Assembly: GCA_023434465.1 (NCBI GenBank)
Contig: JAEYSQ010000089.1
Span: 1 to 15,227, forward strand
DNA: 15,227 nt
Reading direction: 5' to 3'
From: Actinomycetes bacterium
Lineage (GTDB): Bacteria > Actinomycetota > Thermoleophilia > Solirubrobacterales > 70-9
The notes under the pieces were generated by a model. That model ran no database searches, was not told where the DNA came from, and was given only the letters and a program-made list of their open reading frames with translations. The position numbers and the translations under genes are program-made. Shown piece after piece: positions 1 through 6,409 of the stretch. Each line of letters begins with the position of its first letter. Position 1 is the first letter of the stretch.

Positions 1-957
1 GCCGAGGCCCGGTCCCACTTCGACGGCAGCGTCCTCGAAGGCGAAGCCGCGGCCCGGGAACTGATCGGCCTGACCAACCCGGACATTCTCCTCAACGGAA
101 TCGTCGGTGCGGCAGGACTCGGCCCGACGATCGCCGCCCTCACCTTGGGTATCGACGTAGCCCTCGCCAACAAGGAAAGCCTGGTGATCGGGGGGGAACT
201 GGTCACCGAACTGGCTTCGGCAACCGGGGCCCGGCTGCTGCCGGTCGATTCCGAGCACTCGGCGCTGTTCCAGCTGATCCAAGGCGAGGATGAGGAAGCG
301 CTCGAGCGAATCGTCCTGACGGCTTCCGGCGGGCCTTTCCGGGGCCGCAGCGACCTGCATGGGATCACGGTCGAGGAAGCGCTCGATCATCCGACCTGGG
401 CGATGGGCGGACGCATCACGATCGATTCCGCAACTTTGATGAACAAGGGCTTCGAGATGATCGAGGCCCATCACCTCTTCGGCCTGCCCTACGACCGGAT
501 TGCGGTCGTCGTGCACCCTCAGTCGATCGTCCACTCGCTGATCGACCTGCGGGACGGAGCCACCCTTGCGCATCTCGGCCACCCCGATATGCGGGTCCCG
601 ATCGCCTACGCACTCACCTGGCCTGAGCGGGCCGCCGTACCGGTCGAGCGGCTTGACCTGGCCACCGTGGGTCGGCTTGAATTCGAACAACCGGACCCGG
701 AAACCTTCCGCTGCCTGGCCCTGGCCCGGGAAGCCGGTGAATCCGGAGGCATCGCACCCTGCGTACTTAACGCGGCCGACGAGGTCGCCGTCGCCGCCTT
801 CCTGGACGGTCGCGTCTCCTTCCTTGACATCGCCCGGGTAATCGAACAGACCCTGAATGACATCGGAACCGGCCCCGCCAAGAGCTTCGAAGAGCTCTTT
901 GCGGTCGACGAGGCGAGCCGGGAACGCGCTTCTGAGATCATTTCCGGTCTGAGCTGA
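1..957 (+). CDS. dxr: 1-deoxy-D-xylulose 5-phosphate reductoisomerase, 5'-truncated by window edge
   Basis: This enzyme converts 1-deoxy-D-xylulose 5-phosphate to 2-C-methyl-D-erythritol 4-phosphate with NADPH and a divalent metal, the first committed step of the MEP isoprenoid pathway, in the cytoplasm. The frame is open from base 1 to a TGA at 955-957, giving 318 codons with the stop. The family is about 390-400 residues, so roughly 80 N-terminal residues (the NADPH-binding start) lie outside the window. In fragment numbering, ANKESLV is at 56-62. The metal ligands D83 and E85 lie in DSEHSALFQ, and a third acidic ligand, E152, follows MNKG. TASGGPFR (108-115), HPTWAMGG (130-137) with H130, HPQSIVHS and GHPDMR are also present. 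A TTG at 145 could be mistaken for a start, but conserved NxxVGAAGL sequence lies before it in frame. rseP follows after 22 bases. No frameshift or missing key residue is seen. Confidence 0.96.
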   Translation, partial: AEARSHFDGSVLEGEAAARELIGLTNPDILLNGIVGAAGLGPTIAALTLGIDVALANKESLVIGGELVTELASATGARLLPVDSEHSALFQLIQGEDEEALERIVLTASGGPFRGRSDLHGITVEEALDHPTWAMGGRITIDSATLMNKGFEMIEAHHLFGLPYDRIAVVVHPQSIVHSLIDLRDGATLAHLGHPDMRVPIAYALTWPERAAVPVERLDLATVGRLEFEQPDPETFRCLALAREAGESGGIAPCVLNAADEVAVAAFLDGRVSFLDIARVIEQTLNDIGTGPAKSFEELFAVDEASRERASEIISGLS

Positions 958-979
958 GCCGGCTCGCCCGAAACCCGAT

Positions 980-2047
980 ATGAGCTTCCTCCTTGCATTC
1001 CTCGCCTTCAGTGTCCTGATCATCCTCCATGAGGCAGGGCACTTCTTCGCTGCCAAGGCGACCGGAATGCGAGTCGAGCGGTTCTTCCTCTTCTTCCCGC
1101 CGAAACTGGTCTCGATCAAACGGGGCGAGACCGAGTACGGCATCGGAGCGATTCCACTCGGCGGTTTCGTGCGGATCACCGGGATGAACCCGGACGAAGA
1201 GCTACCCCCGGAGATCGCGGCCCGCGGCTACTACCACCAGCCGGTCTGGAAGCGGATCGTCGTGATCGGAGCCGGCCCGGCGGTCAACATCGTGCTTGCC
1301 TTCCTGATCCTCTGGGTCCTTGCCTTCGGGATCCAGCAGCCCAGCCAGGACGTCGAGCGGATCCAGTCCGGGACCCCTGCCGCTTTGAAGCTCGAAGAGG
1401 GCGACCGGATCATCTCGGTCGACGGGGTGAGCGGCGGACAGGAGCAGATTGCCGACCAGATCAACTCGCATCGCTGCGCCGGCGAACTGATCGATGGCTG
1501 CCGAGCGGCCGAACCGGCAACCGTGGTGGTCGAGCGGGACGGAGCCGAGAAGACCCTTCAGATCACCCCGGTGTATGACGCCGAGGTCGAACGCAGCCGG
1601 CTCGGCTTTGCCTTCGGACTCGAAGATGCCAACCCGGGTCCGGTCGAAGCCGGGCGGATCTCCCTGGATTACATGTGGTTCGTCACCTCCAGCACCGTTA
1701 CAGCGCTCTCCCGACTGTACGAAAAAGAACAGCGCGACCAGCTCTCGGGCGTGGTCGGTTCCTACGAAGTCACCCGCCAGGCGGTCGATGTCGGAGCCCG
1801 GGAGGCCTTTACGTTGGTCGCCCTGATCAGCCTTTCGCTGGGCATCATCAACCTCTTCCCCTTCCTGCCGCTGGACGGAGGTCACATCTTCTGGAGCATC
1901 GTCGAGAAGTTCCGCGGCCGTCCGGTCCCCTTCGCAGTGATGGAAAGAGCCGGCCTGATCGGCTTCATGCTCGTAATCGGCCTCTTCTTGCTCGGCCTCA
2001 ACAACGACATCGGGCGATTAACGGGAGAAGGCTTCAACGTCAGGTAA
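980..2047 (+). CDS. rseP: RseP/Rip1-family site-2 zinc metalloprotease (M50) with PDZ domain
   Basis: This is a membrane-embedded intramembrane protease (355 residues). In the family it cuts single-pass substrates, typically anti-sigma factors already clipped by a site-1 protease. HEAGH at residues 17-21 in the first membrane helix supplies H17, E18 and H21. LDGGH near residue 298 supplies the third zinc ligand, D299. GGF (61-63) and GAGPAVNI (97-104) mark the inner loop and second helix; a PDZ domain spans about 120-200; two further hydrophobic helices lie near 277-297 and 327-343. The only two cysteines in the protein, C166 and C174, sit in a PDZ loop. The ATG at 980 gives the full N-terminal helix; no Shine-Dalgarno is visible, so translation may be coupled to dxr 22 bases upstream. 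The dxr-rseP order matches mycobacterial dxr-rip1. Substrates cannot be read from the sequence. Confidence 0.95.
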   Translation: MSFLLAFLAFSVLIILHEAGHFFAAKATGMRVERFFLFFPPKLVSIKRGETEYGIGAIPLGGFVRITGMNPDEELPPEIAARGYYHQPVWKRIVVIGAGPAVNIVLAFLILWVLAFGIQQPSQDVERIQSGTPAALKLEEGDRIISVDGVSGGQEQIADQINSHRCAGELIDGCRAAEPATVVVERDGAEKTLQITPVYDAEVERSRLGFAFGLEDANPGPVEAGRISLDYMWFVTSSTVTALSRLYEKEQRDQLSGVVGSYEVTRQAVDVGAREAFTLVALISLSLGIINLFPFLPLDGGHIFWSIVEKFRGRPVPFAVMERAGLIGFMLVIGLFLLGLNNDIGRLTGEGFNVR

Positions 2048-2086
2048 CGGGTTCTTGCGGTCATCCGGCCGAGACTGAACCACATG

Positions 2087-2094
2087 TAGATAAT
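2087..2094 (+). promoter_or_regulatory. Candidate -10 element for the acyl-CoA ligase
   Basis: TAGATAAT in the rseP-ligase gap contains GATAAT, five of six bases of the -10 consensus. No convincing -35 lies 16-18 bases upstream. It would give a transcript start near 2101 and a leader of about 38 bases carrying the Shine-Dalgarno at 2126-2132. The gene may instead be read through from rseP. Confidence 0.35.
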
Positions 2095-2125
2095 GTTGCG
2101 GACGCAGCGCTTTGGGAAGAGAGCT

Positions 2126-2132
2126 AAGGAGG
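2126..2132 (+). promoter_or_regulatory. Strong Shine-Dalgarno that selects a GTG start
   Basis: AAGGAGG is a near-perfect ribosome binding site. The ATG at 2133 touches it with zero spacing and cannot be used efficiently. The GTG at 2139 is six bases downstream, the usual distance. It is the clearest Shine-Dalgarno in the window and contrasts with the leaderless-looking starts of several neighbours. Confidence 0.8.
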
Positions 2133-2138
2133 ATGCAG

Positions 2139-3947
2139 GTGCAGACGTCCGAGACGGTGACCGAGTTTGATGGCGGTCCGGCAGTCGAGCCGGAATTCAG
2201 GAACCTTTACGAGGCATTTCAGGCCACCGTCGCCCGCAAGGGTGACCAATTGGCGATCAAGTCCGAGGACGAAGACGTCGAGCTGAGCTGGAACGAGGTC
2301 GACCGCAGGGTGAGCTCGATCGCCGGCGGACTGAACGCTCTCGGGGTGCAGCGTGGCGACCGCGTCGGCATGCTGCTCGGAGCCCGCTCGGACTTCATCC
2401 CGATCGACCTGGCCGCAGTGTCGATCGGCGCCCTTCCGTTCTCGATCTACCAGACGCTCGCTCCGGACCAGATCGAGTACGTGGTCGAGGACTCCGGTTC
2501 CAAGCTGATCATCACCGAAGAGGCCTACCTGCCGAACCTGCTCGAAGCGCGCAAGAACCTGCCGGGCCTCGAGAAGGTCATCGTGCTCGACAACGAGCAG
2601 GGTGACATGACCATGGCCGAGCTCGAAGCGCTGGACCCTGATTTCGATCCGGCGCCGCTGGCCGCTGACGTCGGTCTCGACGACCCGCTCACCCTGATCT
2701 ACACCTCAGGTACTACCGGCCCGCCGAAGGGCGTGCTGTTGACCCAGGGCAACCTGATGTCGATGCTGACCACGGTCATGCACAAGGTGCTGGACATTCC
2801 GCCGGACGGTGGACGGGTGATCTCCTGGCTGCCGGCCGCCCACATCGCGGAGCGCGGCGCGAACTACTACACGCCGGTCATGCACGGCCTCGAAGTTCAC
2901 ATTTGCCCCGACCCGAAGCGGATCATCGAATTCCTGCCGAAGGTACGCCCAGCCTGGTTCTTCGCGGTGCCGAGGATCTGGGAGAAGCTCAAGGCCGGTC
3001 TCGAGAGCAACCTGGCCAACCTGCCGGACGAACAGCGCGAGAAGGCCCAGGCCGGTCTCAACGCGGCGATCCAGAAGGTTCGGCTCGAACAGGCCGGCCA
3101 GGAGGTACCGCCGGAGCTGGCAGCCGGAGGGGCCGCTGCCGACGAGGCTCTTTTCTCGAACCTGCGGGTCGCGCTCGGATTCGACGAGGCGGTGGCGGTC
3201 AGCGCCGGCGCCGCGCCGCCCCCGGTCGAGGTGCTCGAATTCTTCCATGCGATCGGGATTCCGGTCGGCGAACTCTGGGGGCTCTCCGAGACCTGTGGCG
3301 TGATCTCGATCAACCCGCCGTCGAGGATCAAGATCGGGACGGTCGGACCGCCCGTCCCCGGGGTCGAGATGCGGGTGGCGGAAGACGGCGAACTGCTTTG
3401 CCGCAGCCCGTTCGTGATGAAGGAGTACCGCAACAAACCCGAGAAGACCGCCGAGACGATCGTCGACGGCTGGCTGCTCACCGGTGACATCGGTGAGATC
3501 GACGAAGAGGGTTACATCTCGATTCTCGATCGCAAGAAGGAGCTGATCATCAACGCGGCCGGCAAGAACATGTCGCCGGCCAACATCGAGGCCCAGATCA
3601 AGGTCTCCTCGCCGCTGATCAACCAGGCCGTCACGGTCGGCGACGGCCGTCCGTACAACGTCGCCCTGATCGTGCTCGACCCCGACTTCGCACCGGTCTG
3701 GGCCAGTCAGAACGGAATCGAAGGATCCTTCGAGGATCTGGCTGGAGACGAGCGGGTCGAAGCGGCAATCACGGCCGCGGTCGAAGAGGCGAACGCCAAG
3801 ATGGCCCGGGTCGAGCAGATCAAGAAATTCAAGCTGATCCCCGGCGAGTGGCTGCCCGGTGGTGACGAACTGACCCCGACCATGAAGCTGAAACGCAAGC
3901 CGATCGCCGAGAAGTACGAATCGGTGATCGAGGACCTCTACTCGTAA
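2139..3947 (+). CDS. Long-chain fatty-acid-CoA ligase (AMP-forming, FadD15-like)
   Basis: This enzyme activates a carboxylic acid, most likely a long-chain fatty acid, to an acyl-CoA through an acyl-adenylate. In the 602-residue form starting at GTG 2139, the phosphate-binding loop YTSGTTGPPKG is at about 188-198. The adenine/acyl motif GLWG-like ELWGLSETCG is near 378-387. The hinge region includes LTGD (447-450) and the following DRKKELII. The C-terminal catalytic lysine lies in TPTMKLKR near residue 583. Length and the extended mid-region resemble long-chain ligases rather than acetyl-CoA synthetases or NRPS domains. No carrier-protein domain or signal peptide is seen. The start is set by the Shine-Dalgarno at 2126-2132; a TTG at 2112 in frame would place that ribosome site inside the gene. 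It lies 91 bases after rseP and is followed by a hairpin, so it may be its own transcription unit. Chain-length preference is not readable. Confidence 0.92.
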   Translation: MQTSETVTEFDGGPAVEPEFRNLYEAFQATVARKGDQLAIKSEDEDVELSWNEVDRRVSSIAGGLNALGVQRGDRVGMLLGARSDFIPIDLAAVSIGALPFSIYQTLAPDQIEYVVEDSGSKLIITEEAYLPNLLEARKNLPGLEKVIVLDNEQGDMTMAELEALDPDFDPAPLAADVGLDDPLTLIYTSGTTGPPKGVLLTQGNLMSMLTTVMHKVLDIPPDGGRVISWLPAAHIAERGANYYTPVMHGLEVHICPDPKRIIEFLPKVRPAWFFAVPRIWEKLKAGLESNLANLPDEQREKAQAGLNAAIQKVRLEQAGQEVPPELAAGGAAADEALFSNLRVALGFDEAVAVSAGAAPPPVEVLEFFHAIGIPVGELWGLSETCGVISINPPSRIKIGTVGPPVPGVEMRVAEDGELLCRSPFVMKEYRNKPEKTAETIVDGWLLTGDIGEIDEEGYISILDRKKELIINAAGKNMSPANIEAQIKVSSPLINQAVTVGDGRPYNVALIVLDPDFAPVWASQNGIEGSFEDLAGDERVEAAITAAVEEANAKMARVEQIKKFKLIPGEWLPGGDELTPTMKLKRKPIAEKYESVIEDLYS

Positions 3948-3957
3948 GCCCGGTGGT

Positions 3958-3989
3958 GGGGAGGCGGGGCTGACGTAGTCCGCCTCCTC
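3958..3989 (+). terminator. GC-rich hairpin after the acyl-CoA ligase, candidate terminator
   Basis: GAGGCGG (3961-3967) pairs exactly with CCGCCTC (3980-3986). The stem extends outward by one G-C pair, a G-T wobble and another G-C, to about ten pairs, around a 12-base loop. It starts ten bases after the TAA at 3945-3947 and ends before the putative promoter of the next gene. No T-run follows, so it would be an actinobacterial type without a U-tract. Confidence 0.45.
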
Positions 3990-4023
3990 GACCCGAAACG
4001 TCATCGGCGCCGGGAGGCTCGGA

Positions 4024-4029
4024 TATAAC
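4024..4029 (+). promoter_or_regulatory. Candidate -10 (TATAAC) of a leaderless promoter
   Basis: TATAAC ends nine bases before the ATG at 4039, and no Shine-Dalgarno lies in the gap. A transcript starting about seven bases past the hexamer would begin at or within a few bases of the start codon. No clear -35 is visible. Confidence 0.5.
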
Positions 4030-4038
4030 TTCGGTGCA

Positions 4039-5088
4039 ATGATCGAGCCAAGGTCGCTGGAACGAATCGCGCTGGAGCGTCTGCCTGAGCTGCAGGTTGC
4101 CAGCGGATTGTTTCGGGCGACTCCGCGGATCGAGGGGGTGGAGGACGAGACCTCGCCGGCCACCGCGCTCCAGGCGGGAATCGTCGTGCTGCTCGGGCTG
4201 CTGCGGGTCGAGGAATCCGAGGCTGGCCAGCCGTTCTCGACCGGGGCGCTGCGAACCCGGATCCTCGGCGACCTCGGTGGGAGCGAAGTGAACCCGGGCG
4301 AGCTCGGGCTCGCGCTCTGGGCGGAATCACGTGCCGGAGGAGTCGCGATCGGCGAGATCGACGGACTGATTCGGCGGGCGACGGTCGGCGGTCTGGAACG
4401 ACTACCTACCGAACAACTCGCCTGGCTGGCTTCGGGCCTGGCGGAAACGGCGGTCCTGACCGGCGATCCGGCGACCTCGCTGATCGGAGAGGTGAAGGCC
4501 GAGCTGAATTCCCGGTTGACGCCGGGAGGGCTCTCCCGCGACGTCCACGCCCGGAGATTGGGCACGGCGGTTCCGGTGAACGGGCAGTTTCACCTGCTCC
4601 ACGCGCTGGTCCAACTGATCCGGGCCGGGGAGGAAGGACTGCGAACCGAAGCCGACCGCCTGGCCGGTGCGCTGCTCGCGCTTCAGCGAGAGGATGGCTC
4701 CTGGCCGGGCCTGATCGACCCGATCCGCTCCGAAGCCGCCGTGGTCTACCCGATTCTGGCCGTGACCCAGGTTGCGGTCGCGCCGATGGCGCTACGGGCA
4801 GCGACCGAGAGTGGACTCGGTGATTTCAGCGCGGCTGTGACCTCGAGCCTGGAGTGGGTTGCAGGTTCGAACGCGCTCGGCCTCACCCTCGTCCACGAAG
4901 CCGACGCGCGGATCGACCGCGGAGTCCTGCCCAAGCGCAAGCCTGGCGCACTAGAGCGGGGAATCAGTTCGGCCGCCCGGCGAATCACCGGCCAGGCCCA
5001 CGAGCCAGACGCGAAGCAGCTGATAATCGATCCGGCCGCTTCGAGTGAGGATCTGGGCTGGGTATTGGAGGCGTGGGCGGGTAGATAG
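4039..5088 (+). CDS. Unrecognised protein, probable alpha/alpha-toroid (terpenoid-cyclase-like) fold
   Basis: I do not recognise a named family for this 349-residue protein. It is predicted to be almost all helical, soluble and without a signal peptide. The best clue is QREDGSW at residues 216-222, which has the form of the QW repeat (QxxDGSW) of squalene-hopene cyclase and prenyltransferase toroids. It is preceded by a helix (about 203-215) and followed by hydrophobic helices (232-256). Other helical hairpin-like segments are at 41-57, 119-141 and 180-197, and a SLEWVAGSN segment is at 270-278. The cyclase DxDD motif and a prenyltransferase zinc site are not evident, so cyclase activity should not be assumed; a non-catalytic or carbohydrate-active toroid is possible. 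ATG 4039 is supported by TATAAC at 4024-4029. It lies between the acyl-CoA ligase and ispG, 33 bases upstream of the latter. The isoprenoid neighbour is suggestive only. Confidence 0.6.
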   Translation: MIEPRSLERIALERLPELQVASGLFRATPRIEGVEDETSPATALQAGIVVLLGLLRVEESEAGQPFSTGALRTRILGDLGGSEVNPGELGLALWAESRAGGVAIGEIDGLIRRATVGGLERLPTEQLAWLASGLAETAVLTGDPATSLIGEVKAELNSRLTPGGLSRDVHARRLGTAVPVNGQFHLLHALVQLIRAGEEGLRTEADRLAGALLALQREDGSWPGLIDPIRSEAAVVYPILAVTQVAVAPMALRAATESGLGDFSAAVTSSLEWVAGSNALGLTLVHEADARIDRGVLPKRKPGALERGISSAARRITGQAHEPDAKQLIIDPAASSEDLGWVLEAWAGR

Positions 5089-5103
5089 CGCCGCAGGCTG
5101 CTC

Positions 5104-5114
5104 CGGTAGCCTGC
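5104..5114 (+). promoter_or_regulatory. Candidate leaderless promoter of ispG (-10 TAGCCT)
   Basis: CGGTAGCCTGC contains the TAnnnT hexamer TAGCCT (5107-5112), nine bases before the GTG at 5122. There is no Shine-Dalgarno. The same 11 bases with one C/T change recur at the same distance (18 bases from first base to start codon) before proS. Confidence 0.45.
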
Positions 5115-5121
5115 ATAGGCA

Positions 5122-6378
5122 GTGGCATCGAAAAGACAGATATTCGTCGGCCGGGTTCCGGTCGGTGGCGGGGCTCCGGTCGCGGTCCAGACCATGACCA
5201 AGACCGAGACCGCCAACCTCGAGGCGACCATGGACCAGATCAACAAGGTCGCCGAAGCCGGAGCCGACATCGTCCGGGTCGCAGTTCCCCGTGACAAGGA
5301 CATCGAGGCGCTGAAGACGATCGTCAAGCAGTCGCCGATCCCGATCATCGCCGACATCCACTTCAACCACACCCTGGCACTGAAGGCGATCGAGGCCGGC
5401 GCCGACTGCATCCGGCTGAATCCCGGCAACATCGGGGGGCGCGACAAGGTTGCCGAGGTCGCCGAGCTGGCCAACCGCCGGGACACTCCGATGCGAATCG
5501 GCGTCAACTCCGGTTCTCTGCCCAAGCACCTCCACGCTCTGGAACGGGAAAATCCGGTCGAGGCCCTGGTCACAGCGGCGGCGGAATTCGTCGTTCTGAT
5601 GGAGGACCTCGACTTCACGAACTTCAAGGTTTCGATCAAGTCGACCAACGTGCCGAACACGATCGCCGCTAACCGCCTGCTCTCGGAGAAGATCCCCTAT
5701 CCGATCCACCTCGGCATCACCGAGGCCGGTACCAAGTGGTCCGGTTCGCTGAAGAGCGCGGTGGGCCTGGGTGCTTTGCTGGCCGACGACATCGGTGACA
5801 CGATCCGAATCAGCCTCTCGACTTTCCACGCCGAAGAAGAGGTCAAGGTGGCCTGGGAAATCCTCAAGGCCCTGAAGCTCCGCGAGCGGGGCCCGGTGCT
5901 GATCGCCTGTCCGACCTGTGGACGCCTGCAGTTCGACATGGACGCGGTCGTGGCAGAGGTCGAGCAGCGACTCGAAACCTACGAGGAGCCGATCGAGGTG
6001 GCGGTACTGGGCTGCGCGGTCAACGGGATCGGGGAAGCCAAGGGAGCGGACTTCGGGATCGCGGGCGCCAAGAACGAAGGGGTCGTCTTCGCGAAAGGCA
6101 AGGCGATCAAGAAGGTCCCGACGACCCAGCTCGTCGAAACGCTGTTCGAGCAGATCGACCTCTCGCTCGACCGCGGTGGACAGGTCGAGTTCAACGAACT
6201 CGAATCGGCGGAGGGTGAAGCGTGGGTAAAGAAGATCGAGGATGAGAACGCCGGAGATCTGACCCCGGAGAAGATCGCCCGGATGGAGCACGAGGCCTCG
6301 CAGAAGGCCGATAACGACAAACTGCTGGTCGACGAGGAGGTTTCTCCCACGACCGGACGGCGGTTCACCCGGGCCTGA
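5122..6378 (+). CDS. ispG: 4-hydroxy-3-methylbut-2-en-1-yl diphosphate synthase (IspG/GcpE)
   Basis: IspG reductively converts MEcPP to HMBPP, the penultimate step of the MEP pathway, using a [4Fe-4S] cluster. The protein is 418 residues. The TIM-barrel part starts with VGRVPVGGGAPVAVQTM (9-25) and contains DIHFN (78-82) and RLNPGN (98-103). The cluster ligands are visible: C263 and C266 in CPTCGR, C298 in LGCAVNG, and E305 in GEAK. The usual VNGPGEA reads VNGIGEA here, with isoleucine at 303. After about residue 345, where single-barrel IspG proteins normally end, there is an acidic, lysine-rich tail of about 73 residues ending in TTGRRFTRA. The start is GTG 5122; upstream bases form a candidate leaderless promoter. 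It follows the toroid gene by 33 bases and precedes proS by 31. With dxr nearby it supplies isoprenoid precursors. Confidence 0.96.
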   Translation: MASKRQIFVGRVPVGGGAPVAVQTMTKTETANLEATMDQINKVAEAGADIVRVAVPRDKDIEALKTIVKQSPIPIIADIHFNHTLALKAIEAGADCIRLNPGNIGGRDKVAEVAELANRRDTPMRIGVNSGSLPKHLHALERENPVEALVTAAAEFVVLMEDLDFTNFKVSIKSTNVPNTIAANRLLSEKIPYPIHLGITEAGTKWSGSLKSAVGLGALLADDIGDTIRISLSTFHAEEEVKVAWEILKALKLRERGPVLIACPTCGRLQFDMDAVVAEVEQRLETYEEPIEVAVLGCAVNGIGEAKGADFGIAGAKNEGVVFAKGKAIKKVPTTQLVETLFEQIDLSLDRGGQVEFNELESAEGEAWVKKIEDENAGDLTPEKIARMEHEASQKADNDKLLVDEEVSPTTGRRFTRA

Positions 6379-6391
6379 CCCTGGCCGGTCA

Positions 6392-6402
6392 CGGTAGTCT
6401 GC
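6392..6402 (+). promoter_or_regulatory. Candidate leaderless promoter of proS (-10 TAGTCT)
   Basis: CGGTAGTCTGC holds TAGTCT (6395-6400), nine bases before the ATG at 6410. No Shine-Dalgarno precedes the ATG. It matches the ispG element at ten of eleven positions and lies at the identical distance from the start codon. Confidence 0.45.
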
Positions 6403-6409
6403 GCCATCG

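Noticed and set aside
145..957. dxr read as a complete gene starting at TTG 145
   Set aside because: Conserved Dxr sequence continues in frame back to base 1, so the gene is cut by the window edge rather than short.
2050..2081. GGTTC...GAACC inverted repeat after rseP as a terminator
   Set aside because: Only five pairs around a 22-base loop and no T-run; too weak to call.
2706..4565. A 619-codon open frame on the minus strand opposite the acyl-CoA ligase and toroid genes
   Set aside because: It spans two well-supported + strand genes and the gap between them, has arginine- and aspartate-rich composition typical of GC-rich antisense frames, and shows no recognisable domain.
4039..5088. Calling the toroid protein a squalene/hopene cyclase
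   Set aside because: It has one QW-like motif but is half the usual length and lacks a DxDD motif; the fold hint does not justify the enzyme name.
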